This document shows positions 49,147 to 60,413 of a stretch of DNA of 64,000 nucleotides, piece by piece. The notes under the pieces were generated by a model, which was not told the DNA's origin, did no database searches, and saw nothing but the letters and a program-made list of their open reading frames with translations. The first letter of the stretch is position 1, and each line of letters begins with the position of its first letter. Source of the DNA: Gymnogyps californianus (taxonomy: Eukaryota; Chordata; Aves; Accipitriformes; Cathartidae); NCBI RefSeq assembly GCF_018139145.2, contig NC_059476.1, positions 3,099,501 to 3,163,500 on the forward strand. Direction: 5' to 3'. The translations under genes were made by a program, and so were the position numbers.

Positions 49147-50204
49147 CTTCAATATAAGCTTGGTAATCAGAAAACAAAGTATTGGTATGTCATTACAACA
49201 ACTAATTTTCAGTCTCGCAAGTAAATTAGATGCTATTACATCAGGCTATTTAATTGCCTTTCTTGCCAATAATCTGTGAAGAAGAAAAAAAAATGTTAAT
49301 TCCTCCTCCTGGCTTCAGGCAGGTTTCACGCGTTCATATTTTATTGGATTTGTTCTTTTCGTTTTCACCTAGTGGTGAACCTCAGCTGCCTCCTTCAAAG
49401 GCACAGATCATTTTTAGGGAGCAGAGGAGCAGCAGGCAACGTGCAATAACGTGCGCGGCCCTTTGCAAAGTGCCCTTCCAGGGGCAGGGACGGGGATGCG
49501 GCACAGGCTCCTGCAGCCGCAGGGCAGCGGCAGCCCGTCCCCAGGGCTCGGGACAGGCTGGCTGCTAAAAATAGTGACTGCTGTGCTCGAGGGTGGCTCT
49601 CACAGCCCAAAGACAGGGACTCATTAGTAGAAACTTAGGTCCAAAGCCTCCAAAGGTAGATACAAGTTAGAGCAAAGCAGGGTAAAAAAATCCCTATGGA
49701 TTCAGGGATTCTGCAGGTCCTTTAAATGTATTTTAATGTGTTTTACCAAAGGATGCATGAGCAAAAAGGAAGGAAATACGTAGTATTACTAGCTCAAGAT
49801 TGAATAAACTATAGCAGCTGCACTTTGAAAGTGCAGGTGTAGAGGATGCCTCTCACTCAGCCTCATCGGGGAATGAACATCTCACCCATCTTTTTGGCAG
49901 TAGCTGGAGTAATGGACAATGCAGCTGGAAACAGCTCGTAAACCTGGGAATTGGCTTGGCTGTGAAATCCACAGGGCTCCCTGGAGGTTAGAAAATGAAC
50001 ACGGGCATTAGGATGCTTGGTCCCATGCTGAAGGTGACGCTGGAGGTCACACTGACCGGGCAGCAGAGCTCATGCCTTTCTCCCAGCCCCAGGACGCTGC
50101 GCCGGCTGCAGAGACCACCCTTCTCTGTCCCAACACCTCCAAAACGCTTCCCAAATCCATCAGTCATGACACTGCTTATGCGAGATGGCTTCATGAAGAT
50201 AGCT

Positions 50205-50310
50205 TCTTATTTTTCAGATGGAGAAATCGAGTAGAAATGAAGTGACTCATCTACGGTCACAGACTGAATTACTATCAAAGGCCGAGACTGGTCAAGGCAT
50301 TCCCAGCTTC
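50205..50310 (-). mobile_element. MIR-like SINE fragment
   Basis: TTTTTCAGATGGAGAAATCGAG, GAAGTGACTCATCTACGGTC and ACAGACTGAATTACTATCAAAGGCCGAGAC line up with the reverse complement of MIR (TTTTACAGATGAGGAAACTGAG ... GTCACACAGC ... GGCAGAGCC). Confidence 0.6.
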
Positions 50311-53293
50311 CCAACTTGCTTCTCAATCCCTAGACAAAGCGTTACTCTTCCCACCCTCTAAACTTGTTTATCCCTTCTCTTTCTCTTAGGTTAGCCAAGA
50401 AAAATAGTGAAGTCAGTCAACAAAATATCTTTTCACAGAGTAATGAATCCCTGTTATCCAGAAAGGAATATAATTCATTGCAGCACATGAATTATGCTGT
50501 AGGCTAGCATTCCTATACTCGTTCCTATTGTCCTCTTTGCACTGAAGAAAACCATCTTATGTCACGTTTCCAGTTTGTGTCAGCACAAAAGTTAATGTGC
50601 TCAGCAATGGCACCCTTAGATCCTTATTTTCTGACAGAGATCACTAAGGTTACTCTCTGTTCTTTCCAAAATAAAGCCACCTTTAAAGTTCAGAAAAGAG
50701 TTTAGCATTTCATGTCAAAGGCAGCGTAAGTGCCGTGAGTTTTCAGTGGGTGGCGATGGCGAGACCAGACCTCGGGTGACAGAACCACTTCTGTAAGTCA
50801 GCTGGATAATCTACATTTTCCAGCCTTGCTCAGTGTGATTTAGGTGAGTGCAAGACTTATGGCTCTTGGTGGCCTCCTTACACCATCTTTTTTGTATATG
50901 CAGATCCCTCAAGGTGGAGTGGCTTGTCAGGGAATGACTAAATCATAAATAATGGGCTTTTTCCTGTAGCCAAGAAGCTATTTTTCTTGTAGCTCATACT
51001 TTCAAAAAAAGGGGATGAAAGTCTGTGCGAGCAGGATACCGGCTCTCCATCCCTCCTGAACATACCCTGCTCAAAGGCAATTGCCAAAACACTAAACGAG
51101 TTAGTCATATACCCGCACAATAAATGAAAAGGAAGAGGCTGATTTTCAAAGCTGCACGTATAGCTCTGTTGGCTTACAGACAACCTTGTTTATCATAGGT
51201 TACCAAGGCAGAAATATATTTGATTATGTAGAAAAAAGTTAACTAAAATGGATGTGAAAGCCCAAGACAAAGACAAGTCTGGACTTGTTTCATTTTTTTC
51301 TTTCCTGAAAAACAAGTTGGGTGGTGACGTGAGCTGCAAGGAGCAGGACGGAGCCACTCCAGGTAGCTGCACTGCGACAAAACACCTCCACCTCACTCAA
51401 TACAGCGTGCAGAGATGCAGACTACACACATTATGCCTGCACAAGGGCATAATTAAATCCGCATTACTTTTTTTCCCGAAGTGCTGAAAAGGGAAAACCA
51501 CCACCGTTGGGACCCTGCACTCAGGACCTGTGTTTCGGTTTGGTACCTCCCAGCAGCGCTTACCCGCACGCTCAGCAGTCACAGGCCGGGAGTCATTCCT
51601 AGGTCTTCAGTTTTACATGGCCAAAGGCATTAGAACACTGCTTCTTGGGCAGTTCCGGACAGAGCTGGATAGTGTTTGAGTTGGAAAATTGCATTTGCAG
51701 GACATCTGCCGTGGCTGAAATCACAGCAGCCAAGAATGAAACAGGGCGAATGCCCTAGTGCAGTGAAACTCCTGCGTGCCACCACGTGTGCTGGCCTGGG
51801 CTTCCTCCCATCCAGACATTACACGAGACAGAGTGCATGAGAATAATGATTATCTAACATTTTCCTTATACATTATTAAAGCTCTCGAGGTGTCACTTGA
51901 CTAAGAGCTGCAAGAGCTAAGCAACCTAGACACCAACAACAGTACCCAAAAGGAGTCTAAGTGTTTAAGCAGCTTTGAAAAATACGATGCTTTAAACATT
52001 TCAGCGTGGACAAAACGCAGACAGAAGTGTGTTTGATCTCCTTGAATCGGCCAGAAATTACCCAGCTGCAGTCCAGAAACCCAGTATCACACTAGCACAG
52101 CTCCGTGCTCGAGTCACTTTTCTCCATGGGCTCAGGGGTGCAAAACACAGGAATGGGCATCATAGAGGTGATGATGCCAGTCAACCTTATTCTAGGTTTG
52201 ATAATGATCTCCTGGGTTATGATATTTAACAGGGAAATATTAGAAAGCATCCATATACTGGTTTATTATTATCTTAGCTTTGAATTCAAAACACATTGCA
52301 TGGACACTTGGCAACATTTTCAAGCCAACGTCACAGCTTGTTACACTGCATTTGGAGGAAACAGCCACAAGGTAAAATTCACACATGTGTAACTCGGCAG
52401 ATGACCTTTCCTACACACCACATTTACGTATTTTCAGACCAAATGACTTTTCTTTCTTTTTTTTTTTTTAACAGGAAATTAAAAAAAGAACCCACCCATT
52501 GTTAATTACTGCGCCACAACTGTAGCAGACGAGCAGAAACCACATTTGGCACATTTCATCAGATGTGTGTTGCCTACATAAGTCAATTAATTGAGGCAAA
52601 GGGAGCTGCACTGATACCCTGCCTTAGAGTGATTTCCCAGGACTCTTCTGGAAATGAGATGACACATCTCAAGAGATTATTTCCTGCTAAAGTCATTTTA
52701 AATAACCATATTAAAAAGAAACTAGAAGTTACAAGTAGGGCCTGATTCTGTCTTTCACCAGTGGCCCTTCATATCTTTGGAAATCTGAAATGAAGAGTAT
52801 TTTAAACCTGTATTAAAATTGCCAGACCAGTTGCCTTCAAGTAAATGTGATTTGCGACAGGAAAGTACAGGCATGCCTTGCCTTGCCGGTGGGTTTGCCT
52901 CTACGGCAGAGAGGAGGGATGTCAGGAATAATACCGTCAGTCCTCCCAACAGACTGCATGCACACTTCTATTCAAAGCACAGGACTATTTGTGTATTAAT
53001 CAAGAGCAAGCTGATTAAATCTGTAGCTTTACAAAGAAGGGGAATTAACCAAATGAAAACATTCATTTCAATACAAAACTTTATGATACTGTAACTTTAG
53101 AAACAAAGCCCTTTCTGAGCAATCCCATCTGCTCCACTTGGCTTGTGCTCTTTGAAATAAACATCTGTTTACACGATGAAGACATGGGTACATTTGTCTC
53201 TGTTGGTTTTATCATAGAAAAGCATTAAAATGATTTTAAGCGCAAAGTTAAACATCAGATGCTAAAATCGGGACTGTGGTTTTGAACATTTGC

Positions 53294-53503
53294 TTATGAC
53301 TTTGCTCTTCGAAAGGAAGTTTTTTTAATTCCTGATCCAACACCGTTGCGAAAGGACCTTTTATTGAAAGGCATCTCCAGGTAAGGCTTTAAAAAAGCCA
53401 GTTCTGCATTCCTGCCCACCTTGGCTAAGCAGTTATTCAGCAGGACGAGGCAGTAATCAGATTTTCCATACAGCTGGCAATTCAAATAAAAAGGATTGCT
53501 GCT
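53294..53503 (-). CDS. NPS: NPS coding exon 3 (propeptide and mature peptide)
   Basis: The acceptor TTATCTTCAG ends at 53504 after a long pyrimidine tract (53511-53545 on the plus strand is A-rich). The exon starts in phase 0 with AGC AGC AAT CCT, runs through GKSDY and ELAFLKP, the KR site (53362-53357) and the mature peptide, and stops with TAA/TAG-type termination at 53296-53294. A second acceptor, TTGCCAG at 53480-53474, would start the exon at 53473, remove ten codons and keep frame. Confidence 0.97.
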   Translation of the reverse strand, partial: SSNPFYLNCQLYGKSDYCLVLLNNCLAKVGRNAELAFLKPYLEMPFNKRSFRNGVGSGIKKTSFRRAKS

Positions 53504-56043
53504 CTGAAGATAAAAAAAAAAAAAGAAAAGAAAAGAAAAAAAAGGAGAGATAAGAAAAGGTAAAATTACGGATTTGTGTATTTGCCAGGACTTGTTCAGT
53601 ACAAAAAGCAAAGTAGAAACACAAAATCAATTTATGCTTTGAATGACAAGGATGAACTGTTATTTGCTAGGGATTCATCATATTCAAAGTCAGATTTTTT
53701 CGTAGCTTTCTAGAAAACTTAACTGTGGTATTTCTGGTATAAAATACTGATAAAGTTACAATTATGTTTACGGTATGAAATGAATTGTTTTCCATGATGT
53801 TGACTAGTTGTGACATGTAACACCGTTTCCCTAGAGTAGCATGCATGTTTATTGCTGTAAAATGAGATTTTTTTCAGTTAACAATGAAACAACATCTTGT
53901 TATCACTTGTGTGAAGTCATGTCATTTAAATGACAGATAAGAGAAAATTAAAATACCTGTAAAGCAGAAATTTGGGGGAGGAAGCTTTCTAGTAGTTATG
54001 ATTAGTTATGGTAGTAGTTATGACTAAGTTTAATAATGACAAAATAGTAATGGGAATTTTAAAAAGTCTGGATTAAAATCCATATAGGTTTATGCACAGG
54101 TTCCTTTTACTTGCACTTTACAGTATAAAAACGTAAACTCCATAAAAACTTTTTAAAATTTAAATTGCATTTAAATTAACATTGAATTTAAAAGGAAACA
54201 TTTCCTGGCGTGCCTACAGTTGTTCCGTGCATCTTTCATCGTGTCATCATTTACCAGCTTGTTGATTATCTATCTAAAAGAAATACTCTGCCAGCCTTTC
54301 CAAAGCTGTCTGTATTGCATTCTTGCTTGGGAAATGGTTGCATGCAAAGCCACGGGGTTAACACCTGCCTTCACTGGAACTGATGGCAGAATTGCCATTA
54401 GCTTCACTAAGATTAGTTTGAATTCAGTATGCTATTACTTTTATTAATACTGTTTAGTACTTTACATTTTTTCTGTTCTGTGCGTCTAAAAGGTAGATTA
54501 ATGATTCTTTCTGCAGGCAAGAGCATGCACTGAGTCTGAGGCAGCGGAGCAGGCACGCAGCTCCCTAACCACACAGCCGTCTTTTGCCACTGACTGTGGT
54601 TTTTTCCCCAGACTGAAGCTTCTCCCTAGCAAGAAGAAATACTTTCTGCAAGAAACACAGACACAGAGAAATTCCTCTTTGAATTTTTAGCTGCCATCTC
54701 ACAACCTATATAGGGACTTACACCCCTGAATAAATGACTGCTGTTTTGACATGCAAGATATTCATTGAAATAGTTAAACTCATTTTACCTATTATATCTT
54801 TGCCATAAAGAGATCTATTAAGAAATGTGGATAGTCAGATCAAGCTGTGTCTAAACTATCCGCGATCAGAAATGAAAGATGATTCAGCATTTACAGAAGT
54901 AAAACATACAGAGGAACGGGCGATGGATAGATTAAGGCTAAGGGGAACTTTACATCAATAAAATAAACAGCTGCACAAGGAGCCACCATTTCTGCTAGCG
55001 ACAGATCACCTTAATGAAAAGATAATGATGCAAAACACATCAGAGGAAACAAAGAAATCTGAACCATGGCTTCTAGAGCCAATTTTACAGCAATAAAGAA
55101 ACAGGGAGTCTAAAGAAGACTTTGTCCGAAGCAGGGAAATTGAACATCATTAGAAATAAAATATCTCATTCCACATTGGCAAAGTGTTAAATGGTGTATG
55201 CATAGTTTGACCAGTGATCTGTCACGGTAACCTGGTCGAGATCAGCAACTGAAAGGATATTAACATTATTTAAGTAACCTGTTCACTTCGGTTTTATAGG
55301 CTGTTCGACTTTCTTTCATAGTCCAATCAAGTTTGTATTACTGATTCTATGCAATAATTTTCCATAACTTTATATAAGAATTTCTCCTTCACCTACACAC
55401 TAACAGTGACAAAAAAATTTATTGGTTTATAAATTAGCTAGCAATAAGTGAAATTAATATATATGTATCTTATTGTACCTATTTGATACAGACAAGGAAT
55501 TTAGATGAAAGGGAGAGACTGATGTTTTTCTCTCTTCCATACAATATTTCAGCTCTCCACACTCTCAATTAAATATGCAATAGATTTCTCACATGATTAT
55601 TCTAGAGGCTTGCATATTTTAATAGTAACTAAAGCAAAAATTGAGCTATACTCCAGGAAAATTAGGTAATAATATTTAACCAATAGCTTTAATACAAGCA
55701 ACTTCTTTCATTTTATAAAAACCAACTACAACAAAGAAACAAGCAAACCAAAAAAAAATTAATTTAAATAAAATAGCTATTTAAAAGAAATGAAGCATCT
55801 CATCTTCAGGTAAGTAAGGAGCATGACTTACCATGGAAGGGACAACTGGGTAACCCGAGCACACGAATATCATTGAGATCCAAAGAATGAAAACAAAGTT
55901 TAACCTGCATAGACTTCAAAGAAAAACTGAGATCAGTTAAAATTTAAAACAAAATAAAGCAAAACTACATGCATACACATACACACACAAACGGTATATT
56001 TTCTCCATATACAAAGTAATCCGCAGTGTCTTTACCTGATCAT
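53294..56043 (-). CDS. NPS: NPS, neuropeptide S precursor (three coding exons)
   Basis: Secreted prepropeptide of the arousal- and anxiety-modulating neuropeptide S, ligand of the G-protein-coupled receptor NPSR1. The model joins 56043-56036 (ATG ATC AG), 55904-55832 and 53503-53294. All junctions are GT/AG and keep frame, giving 96 aa, or 86 aa with a downstream acceptor (human about 89 aa, from memory). Residues 1-20 form a signal peptide with hydrophobic core [15 protein letters not shown]. The propeptide follows (YPVVPSM..., then [16 protein letters not shown] and ELAFLKP). The dibasic site KR then releases the C-terminal 20-residue peptide [20 protein letters not shown], which differs from the human form at only a few positions and is the chicken form as I recall it. 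Position upstream of FOXI2 on the same strand matches mammals. Expression in a small brainstem cell group is family knowledge. Confidence 0.93.
53297..53356 (-). other. NPS: Mature neuropeptide S (20 residues)
   Basis: [20 protein letters not shown] directly follows Lys-Arg and directly precedes the stop codon, so no C-terminal trimming or amidation signal is needed. The N-terminal SFRNGVG part is the receptor-activating segment in the family. Confidence 0.97.
53504..55831 (-). other. NPS intron 2
   Basis: About 2.3 kb between the exon 2 donor (GTAAGT) and the exon 3 acceptor. AT-rich, no other coding sequence seen. Includes an imperfect TAGTTATG tandem at 53991-54022. Confidence 0.85.
53991..54022. 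repeat. Imperfect TAGTTATG tandem repeat
   Basis: Three TAGTTATG cores (AGTAGTTATG, ATTAGTTATG, GTAGTAGTTATG) within about 32 bp of NPS intron 2. Confidence 0.7.
55832..55904 (-). CDS. NPS: NPS coding exon 2 (signal peptide)
   Basis: 73 nt: the acceptor TCTATGCAG ends at 55905 after TCAGTTTTTCTTTG, with branch-like TTTTAACTGAT upstream. Donor ATG|GTAAGT at 55831. It encodes the hydrophobic signal core and YPVVPSM, closely parallel to the mammalian VKLN...CYPVPSSK region. Begins in phase 2, ends in phase 0, and so joins exon 3 in frame. Confidence 0.9.
56036..56043 (-). CDS. NPS: NPS coding exon 1 (start codon)
   Basis: ATGATCAG followed by the donor GTAAAG at 56035-56030. Joined to exon 2 it gives M-I-R-L-N-F, comparable to the mammalian start Met-Ile. 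The intron would be only 131 bp. A TATA box 87 bp upstream supports a first exon here. Another non-coding or coding first exon further upstream cannot be excluded. Confidence 0.65.
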
Positions 56044-56129
56044 TTTTTACTCAGGAGTGTATATGTATGTACATGCAGTTAAACTACCAAATTCCTCACT
56101 TATCCTTTCAGTTCTTTCTTAGATGACCA

Positions 56130-56136
56130 TTTTATA
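56130..56136 (-). promoter_or_regulatory. NPS TATA box
   Basis: TATAAAA on the minus strand, 87 bp before the proposed NPS ATG. A start site about 30 bp downstream (near 56103) would give a 5' UTR of about 60 nt. Confidence 0.6.
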
Positions 56137-56543
56137 CCAGAGTTCAGGAGTGAAAATGTCATCAAAGCTGATTTTATTATGACTAATTGGTCCTTGTTTG
56201 GCCTTTTCTTCTTGTTAAATGGGAAAATGGCAAGAAGACACATTCAGCTGCCATTATGAAACTACCCATTGATTTCATTTAAAGTCTTCCATTAAAATGT
56301 CTCTCAAGTGGGTTTACTGTTAAGTCTGTATCATCATAGCAAATATGGTCAAAGGTCTAAAGATTTCAAAAATACGTTTCAAGAATTTTTAACCACTTCC
56401 AATATATCATATTAAGACCTTGTAAAGCCTGGCTGCACAGGAAAAACAGTAAAAGTGCACTTTAAGTAGAAAGTTCCTCAAATAACCTTATTAGACTCAG
56501 AGCAGCTACAATACATAGAACAATACATAACAATATATATAGC

Positions 56544-56575
56544 TTTTTCTTTTTCTCCCCCCCCCCCTTTTTTTT
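56544..56575. repeat. Polypyrimidine run with C11 and T8
   Basis: CTTTTTCTTTTTCT followed by 11 C (56557-56567) and 8 T. Pure pyrimidine on the plus strand, 0.5 kb upstream of the NPS start. Confidence 0.85.
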
Positions 56576-58639
56576 ACATGCTTAGTTGTTAATGCACCCA
56601 ATTTTAAGTGTTTTTCTTAGAACTTAAGTTCTTTGGACATTAATTTCTTCTCTTGTATGCAGACATATCTTAGCATGTGTTAAGTTTATTCAATCAAATC
56701 TTCCGTAGGATTAATAAATTCTGTTAATCCCCATCAATGTAGCAAATGTTTAATGTCTAAGAGCATAATTTGTTACTGCAACAAATTTAATAGCGCAACA
56801 TTTTAGGGGATCCTGTGGTTTATTTATACAGAGTACTGCAAAAGCAGTAAGAGTCCGACAAAGTCTGCGAATGTTAGACTGCCCAGACGAGGGAATGCTG
56901 AAAAACATTAAATTCTTTTTTTTTTTCTTAAAATGAAAACGCTAAGGGTCTTTTTTTGACAGTCACCCAGTGTTAGACATGCACGCCAGTGACTCAGCAG
57001 CCTCAAACGATGTATTTCCTTCAGTGTTTACACTGAAAAATCAACATATAAGGGCTCCAGAAGGGAACTCTGTGTGAATCTTCCAGGAGACCTGAGCCGT
57101 TATAAATTATGGCAACTTTAACTGGAACATTCAGTCCCCAGATGTAGATGCATTTAATTCCAGGAGGTAGAAAGCAGTAAGACCTTCAGGTAAGGCCAGA
57201 AGAAATACAGTGGCATCTAAAAGCTCTTAACACTTTTTATAGAAAAAAATCATAATTTGATCTCAGATTGTGATTGAATATTTTTTCATCATCACTGTAC
57301 ATGGTGGTGCTGATCATGTCAGTGGTTGATATAATCCAATGACTCTTAAATTACTTTTTAAAAGTACATGTTTGTAGTTGCTGATAAAGCATTTCAGGAT
57401 TCTTCAGGACCAACAGGACTACAGAAATATAAGATGAAATTAGCCTCATTTAAACACCACAGTAAGCAATCTGTTTATAAAAACTGTCAAGACAACATTT
57501 GACTATTTGCATATTCAGTATGTGTCCTCTTATTCAGAGAGAAAATCCTTTCGTTTGAATTGAACATCCCATTCCGATTCGTACAGGACCTCCAACTCCA
57601 AACGATAAGCGGATTAGCCCGTGTTTCTGCTGCAACGAAAAGCACTTCAGGTTGGATTCTGCTTGACCATAGTTCAGCATCAACTTTCATTGTATCTGCA
57701 TTTCGTTTAACTCCATTTTAATGCAAAATTAACCTTCACACAAAATTATTTGTGGAAGACGAGAGACAAGAATAGGCTTGTGATTAAAGTTCAGGATTTC
57801 TAGGTGCAACGTTGGAGCTTGTGCCTTAGACTCTGCGGGTAACCTTTGATGCATTATTGACTTAGGTTTTTTTAAGTCATGAGTTGTTTGAGTCCCTGGT
57901 GACCTCCCATTGTGCCTGGTCAATACCTCCTATGCTTACCTTTATCTCATTCCTCTAAAAGAATGGATTTGGCCACATTTCTAGCTCACAAGCTTTGGAC
58001 ATGAGAGGTGCCCAGATACCCTCTGTAGGTATCTTCAGCATGAGCAGGTGGTGAGAGGACAACCAAGCGAGGCCACCAAGCAGCTCCCAAGGCCAAGATG
58101 GCCATGTGGGCCTGGACAGGATGAAGCTTTGCAGAGCCTGGAGCAAAGCAGCAGGTTACAGAAACTTCAAACAACATGGGAAGACAGCTCTTGTGTGACT
58201 TTCTAAGGAAGGACAAAAAGATGATCAAATACGCTCATTAAGGATGTTTCACTCAGGGGTGGGAAAGGGAAAGAGGCTCACACGGCGGCAAATCTCCCAA
58301 GCGCTTTGCAAAACCAGTCTGAACACTCCAAAGAAAACAATGGTTAACCTGAGGGTTTGCATGTATTTCATTCATGCTCGTATTCTAAATTCTCACAGTA
58401 AGATCTTTCTCAGCAAAATTCTTTAGCCTGCTCTCTGTTTCCAATTCTGCCTAAAAGTCACCTATGACAGACTGTGGTCCTTAGGGCCTGACTAAGAGGA
58501 GACAGGCGAGTAATGTTTGGGTTTTTTCCCCACAAAATCCAAGAGCAGATTCCACCTTTTCAAAGGCTTTGACCAGCTGAGCAACCACAAACTGCTTTCA
58601 CACGAGGCAGATGCAGATGGCAGTTAGGCGAGTATGAGT

Positions 58640-58740
58640 TATTGAGACATCACCGACCCAGAACGGGGCTCAAGGGGTTTGCCCAGCTCTGAGAGACACA
58701 GAAGTGGTATTATCTGAACAGAGCGAAGATTCGGGCTCTC
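58640..58740 (-). mobile_element. Possible MIR-like SINE remnant
   Basis: GGGGTTTGCCCAGCTCTGAG, GACACAGAAGTGGTATTATC and AGAGCGAAGATTCGGGCTCTC follow the order of the reverse-complement MIR core (TTGCCCAAGGTCACACAGC, AGTAAGTGGCAGAGCC, GGATTCGAACC). Heavily diverged. Confidence 0.5.
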
Positions 58741-59944
58741 ACATTTGCTTCTCAGCTCTTTGAGTTTATTTTTTCTAGCTATTCAGGATGCAATTTAGCA
58801 CACCACAACTGTGATTTGCATGCATAAAGTGTATACGGAGATTTAGATACATTCAAGATATTCCCACTTCAGGTCTGGATGAGTCGGGTTTAACAGAACA
58901 AGTGGCAATTGACATTTCTGTCTTCTGCTCCGTCTGCAGAGCACCCAGTCTGAGGCTTTGCTCCCAGGTAAGGTTCACTGGCAGGTATCATAGGTCATGA
59001 GAATCATTAAGAACCATAATAAAAATTCCCAGCATCCATAAAATTTGCATTTTATGAGAATGAATTAGCAGCAATATCTTCCACTTCCCTGCAAAGCCAA
59101 CAACATCACCTCTTCCCTCCTGCTTGCTTTGTTAGAGGAACAGTGTATTGCACCTCGCTGCTGCTCTCGTTTGGTTTCCCCACGAAAAACATATGCAACA
59201 CAACACAAAGCTTGCTGATAAGCCTATGGAGCCTTGCAACTTAATAAGGTTAATAGGCCTACAAGCTTTAGAACATGGTATTTCCCTCCCCCATCACAGT
59301 AGTAAATCTAAAGTCCTTAAACTGGCATTGTGTGCCTTTGCTAAGGGATCAAAACAATAAAAATGAAAGAATACACCCAAACCTGTCTGCATGGTCCACT
59401 GGTATAACCCCAAACATTGTAAAACCATAGCAGGTTAGTGGTCTGGATAAAGGCAAGGTGCTAAATCTTGTTATTCCCCTCTAGGATGCTCACAGTGAAA
59501 CCTCAGCATGGCTTTTTTTGGAGAAAACTGCCTGGATATTTTGCTCCGAGCTCAAATTTTTTCTTGCTTTCAAGAACATGAAGAAACCAAAGAGCCAGGA
59601 TGGTTTGCTTTGAGATCATAGCAAGGTGCAAAATGGAAATTAGTCATACGCATAGCCTATAAATCTGTTTCTGACTCAGTGATAATGGAAAATCCCAGCA
59701 AGACACAAAGACAGAAGAAAACCAGAAGTCAGAAAGCAGGTTTATTCCTTCGGTCGTTATTGCTGTGTTCTCACTACCAGCAAGGAGATGCAACCAAACC
59801 CTTTGCTTGCACCACTGAGATCTCATCTACAGAGGCACAAAGGAGCTAAAAAGTTGCTGTAGATGCCCACTTGACTATTTCCGTGCGTTTCCCTGCCATG
59901 ATTGTTTCTAATCCCCTTAAACTTGGTTATGACCCAGAAAGAGC

Positions 59945-59974
59945 ATAAGGTTATAACCTTATATAAGGTTATAA
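59945..59974. repeat. Nested perfect palindromes
   Basis: 59945-59962 is an 18-bp perfect palindrome centred on GGTTATAACC. 59951-59974 is a 24-bp perfect palindrome centred on CCTTATATAAGG that overlaps it. Together these are three inverted GGTTATAA units. Confidence 0.95.
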
Positions 59975-60125
59975 GGGCAAATGGTGCAGCTGTAGGGGAG
60001 CACACCTCTTGCCTCCCCTCCCGCCCTCGGATATTTGACCAGGCAGTGACTGACCATCTCTGACCGCTCCAGGAGCACGCGGCACTCATGCCCGCGGGCT
60101 GCAGCCTGTCCTCTGTGTTATTTAC

Positions 60126-60413
60126 TTTGCTCCTCTGCTGCCAAGGTGTTTGCACAGAAGTGCTCTCTGTGGAGGATGCGATACTCTCATCAAAGGTCAG
60201 GTGCATATTTTCCGAGTCCATCGAGGCCCGCGTTGGCTGCTGTGGATAAACAGCTCTGCGTTCCTGTTTCAACTTCAGAAGTTCTCCAGAAGGAGAGACA
60301 CATTTATTGAATTCCATTTTGCTTGCTATCGCTGCTGTCCACAGAGCGAAGTCCTGCAAGTGATACACTGCTCGAGCTCCTTCCAGACGGGGACGGCTCC
60401 TACGCTGAGCCAT
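60126..60413 (-). CDS. Unrecognised candidate coding exon
   Basis: A 96-codon open stretch beginning with a good start context (GCCATGG at 60413) and ending exactly at a splice-donor-like AAA|GTAAAT. The composition looks protein-like rather than low-complexity: it starts MAQRRSRPRLEGARAVYHLQ, later has KMEFNKCVSPSGELLKLKQ and a Ser/Thr-rich acidic end HLTFDESIASSTESTSVQTP. The frame stays open past the donor to 59823. I do not recognise the family, see no convincing following exon, and find no match to DOCK1, INSYN2A or CLRN3 as I remember them. It could be a first exon of an unknown gene or chance. Confidence 0.2.

Larger units (their letters stand above)
44401..53293. other. Intergenic, downstream of NPS
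   Basis: No recognisable exon. Contents: short AT repeats (44811-44824, 49131-49146), a hairpin repeat (48225-48285), a GC-rich spot (about 49440-49560) and a MIR-like fragment (50205-50310). No canonical AATAAA for NPS is visible on the minus strand in the roughly 500 nt after its stop, so the NPS 3' UTR end cannot be placed. Confidence 0.6.
56137..60125. other. Upstream flank of NPS
   Basis: No recognised exon. AT-rich near NPS, with a C/T-rich run (56544-56575) and a possible MIR remnant (58640-58740). NPS cis-elements probably lie in the first few kilobases, but none can be named. A nested palindrome occurs at 59945-59974. Confidence 0.55.
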
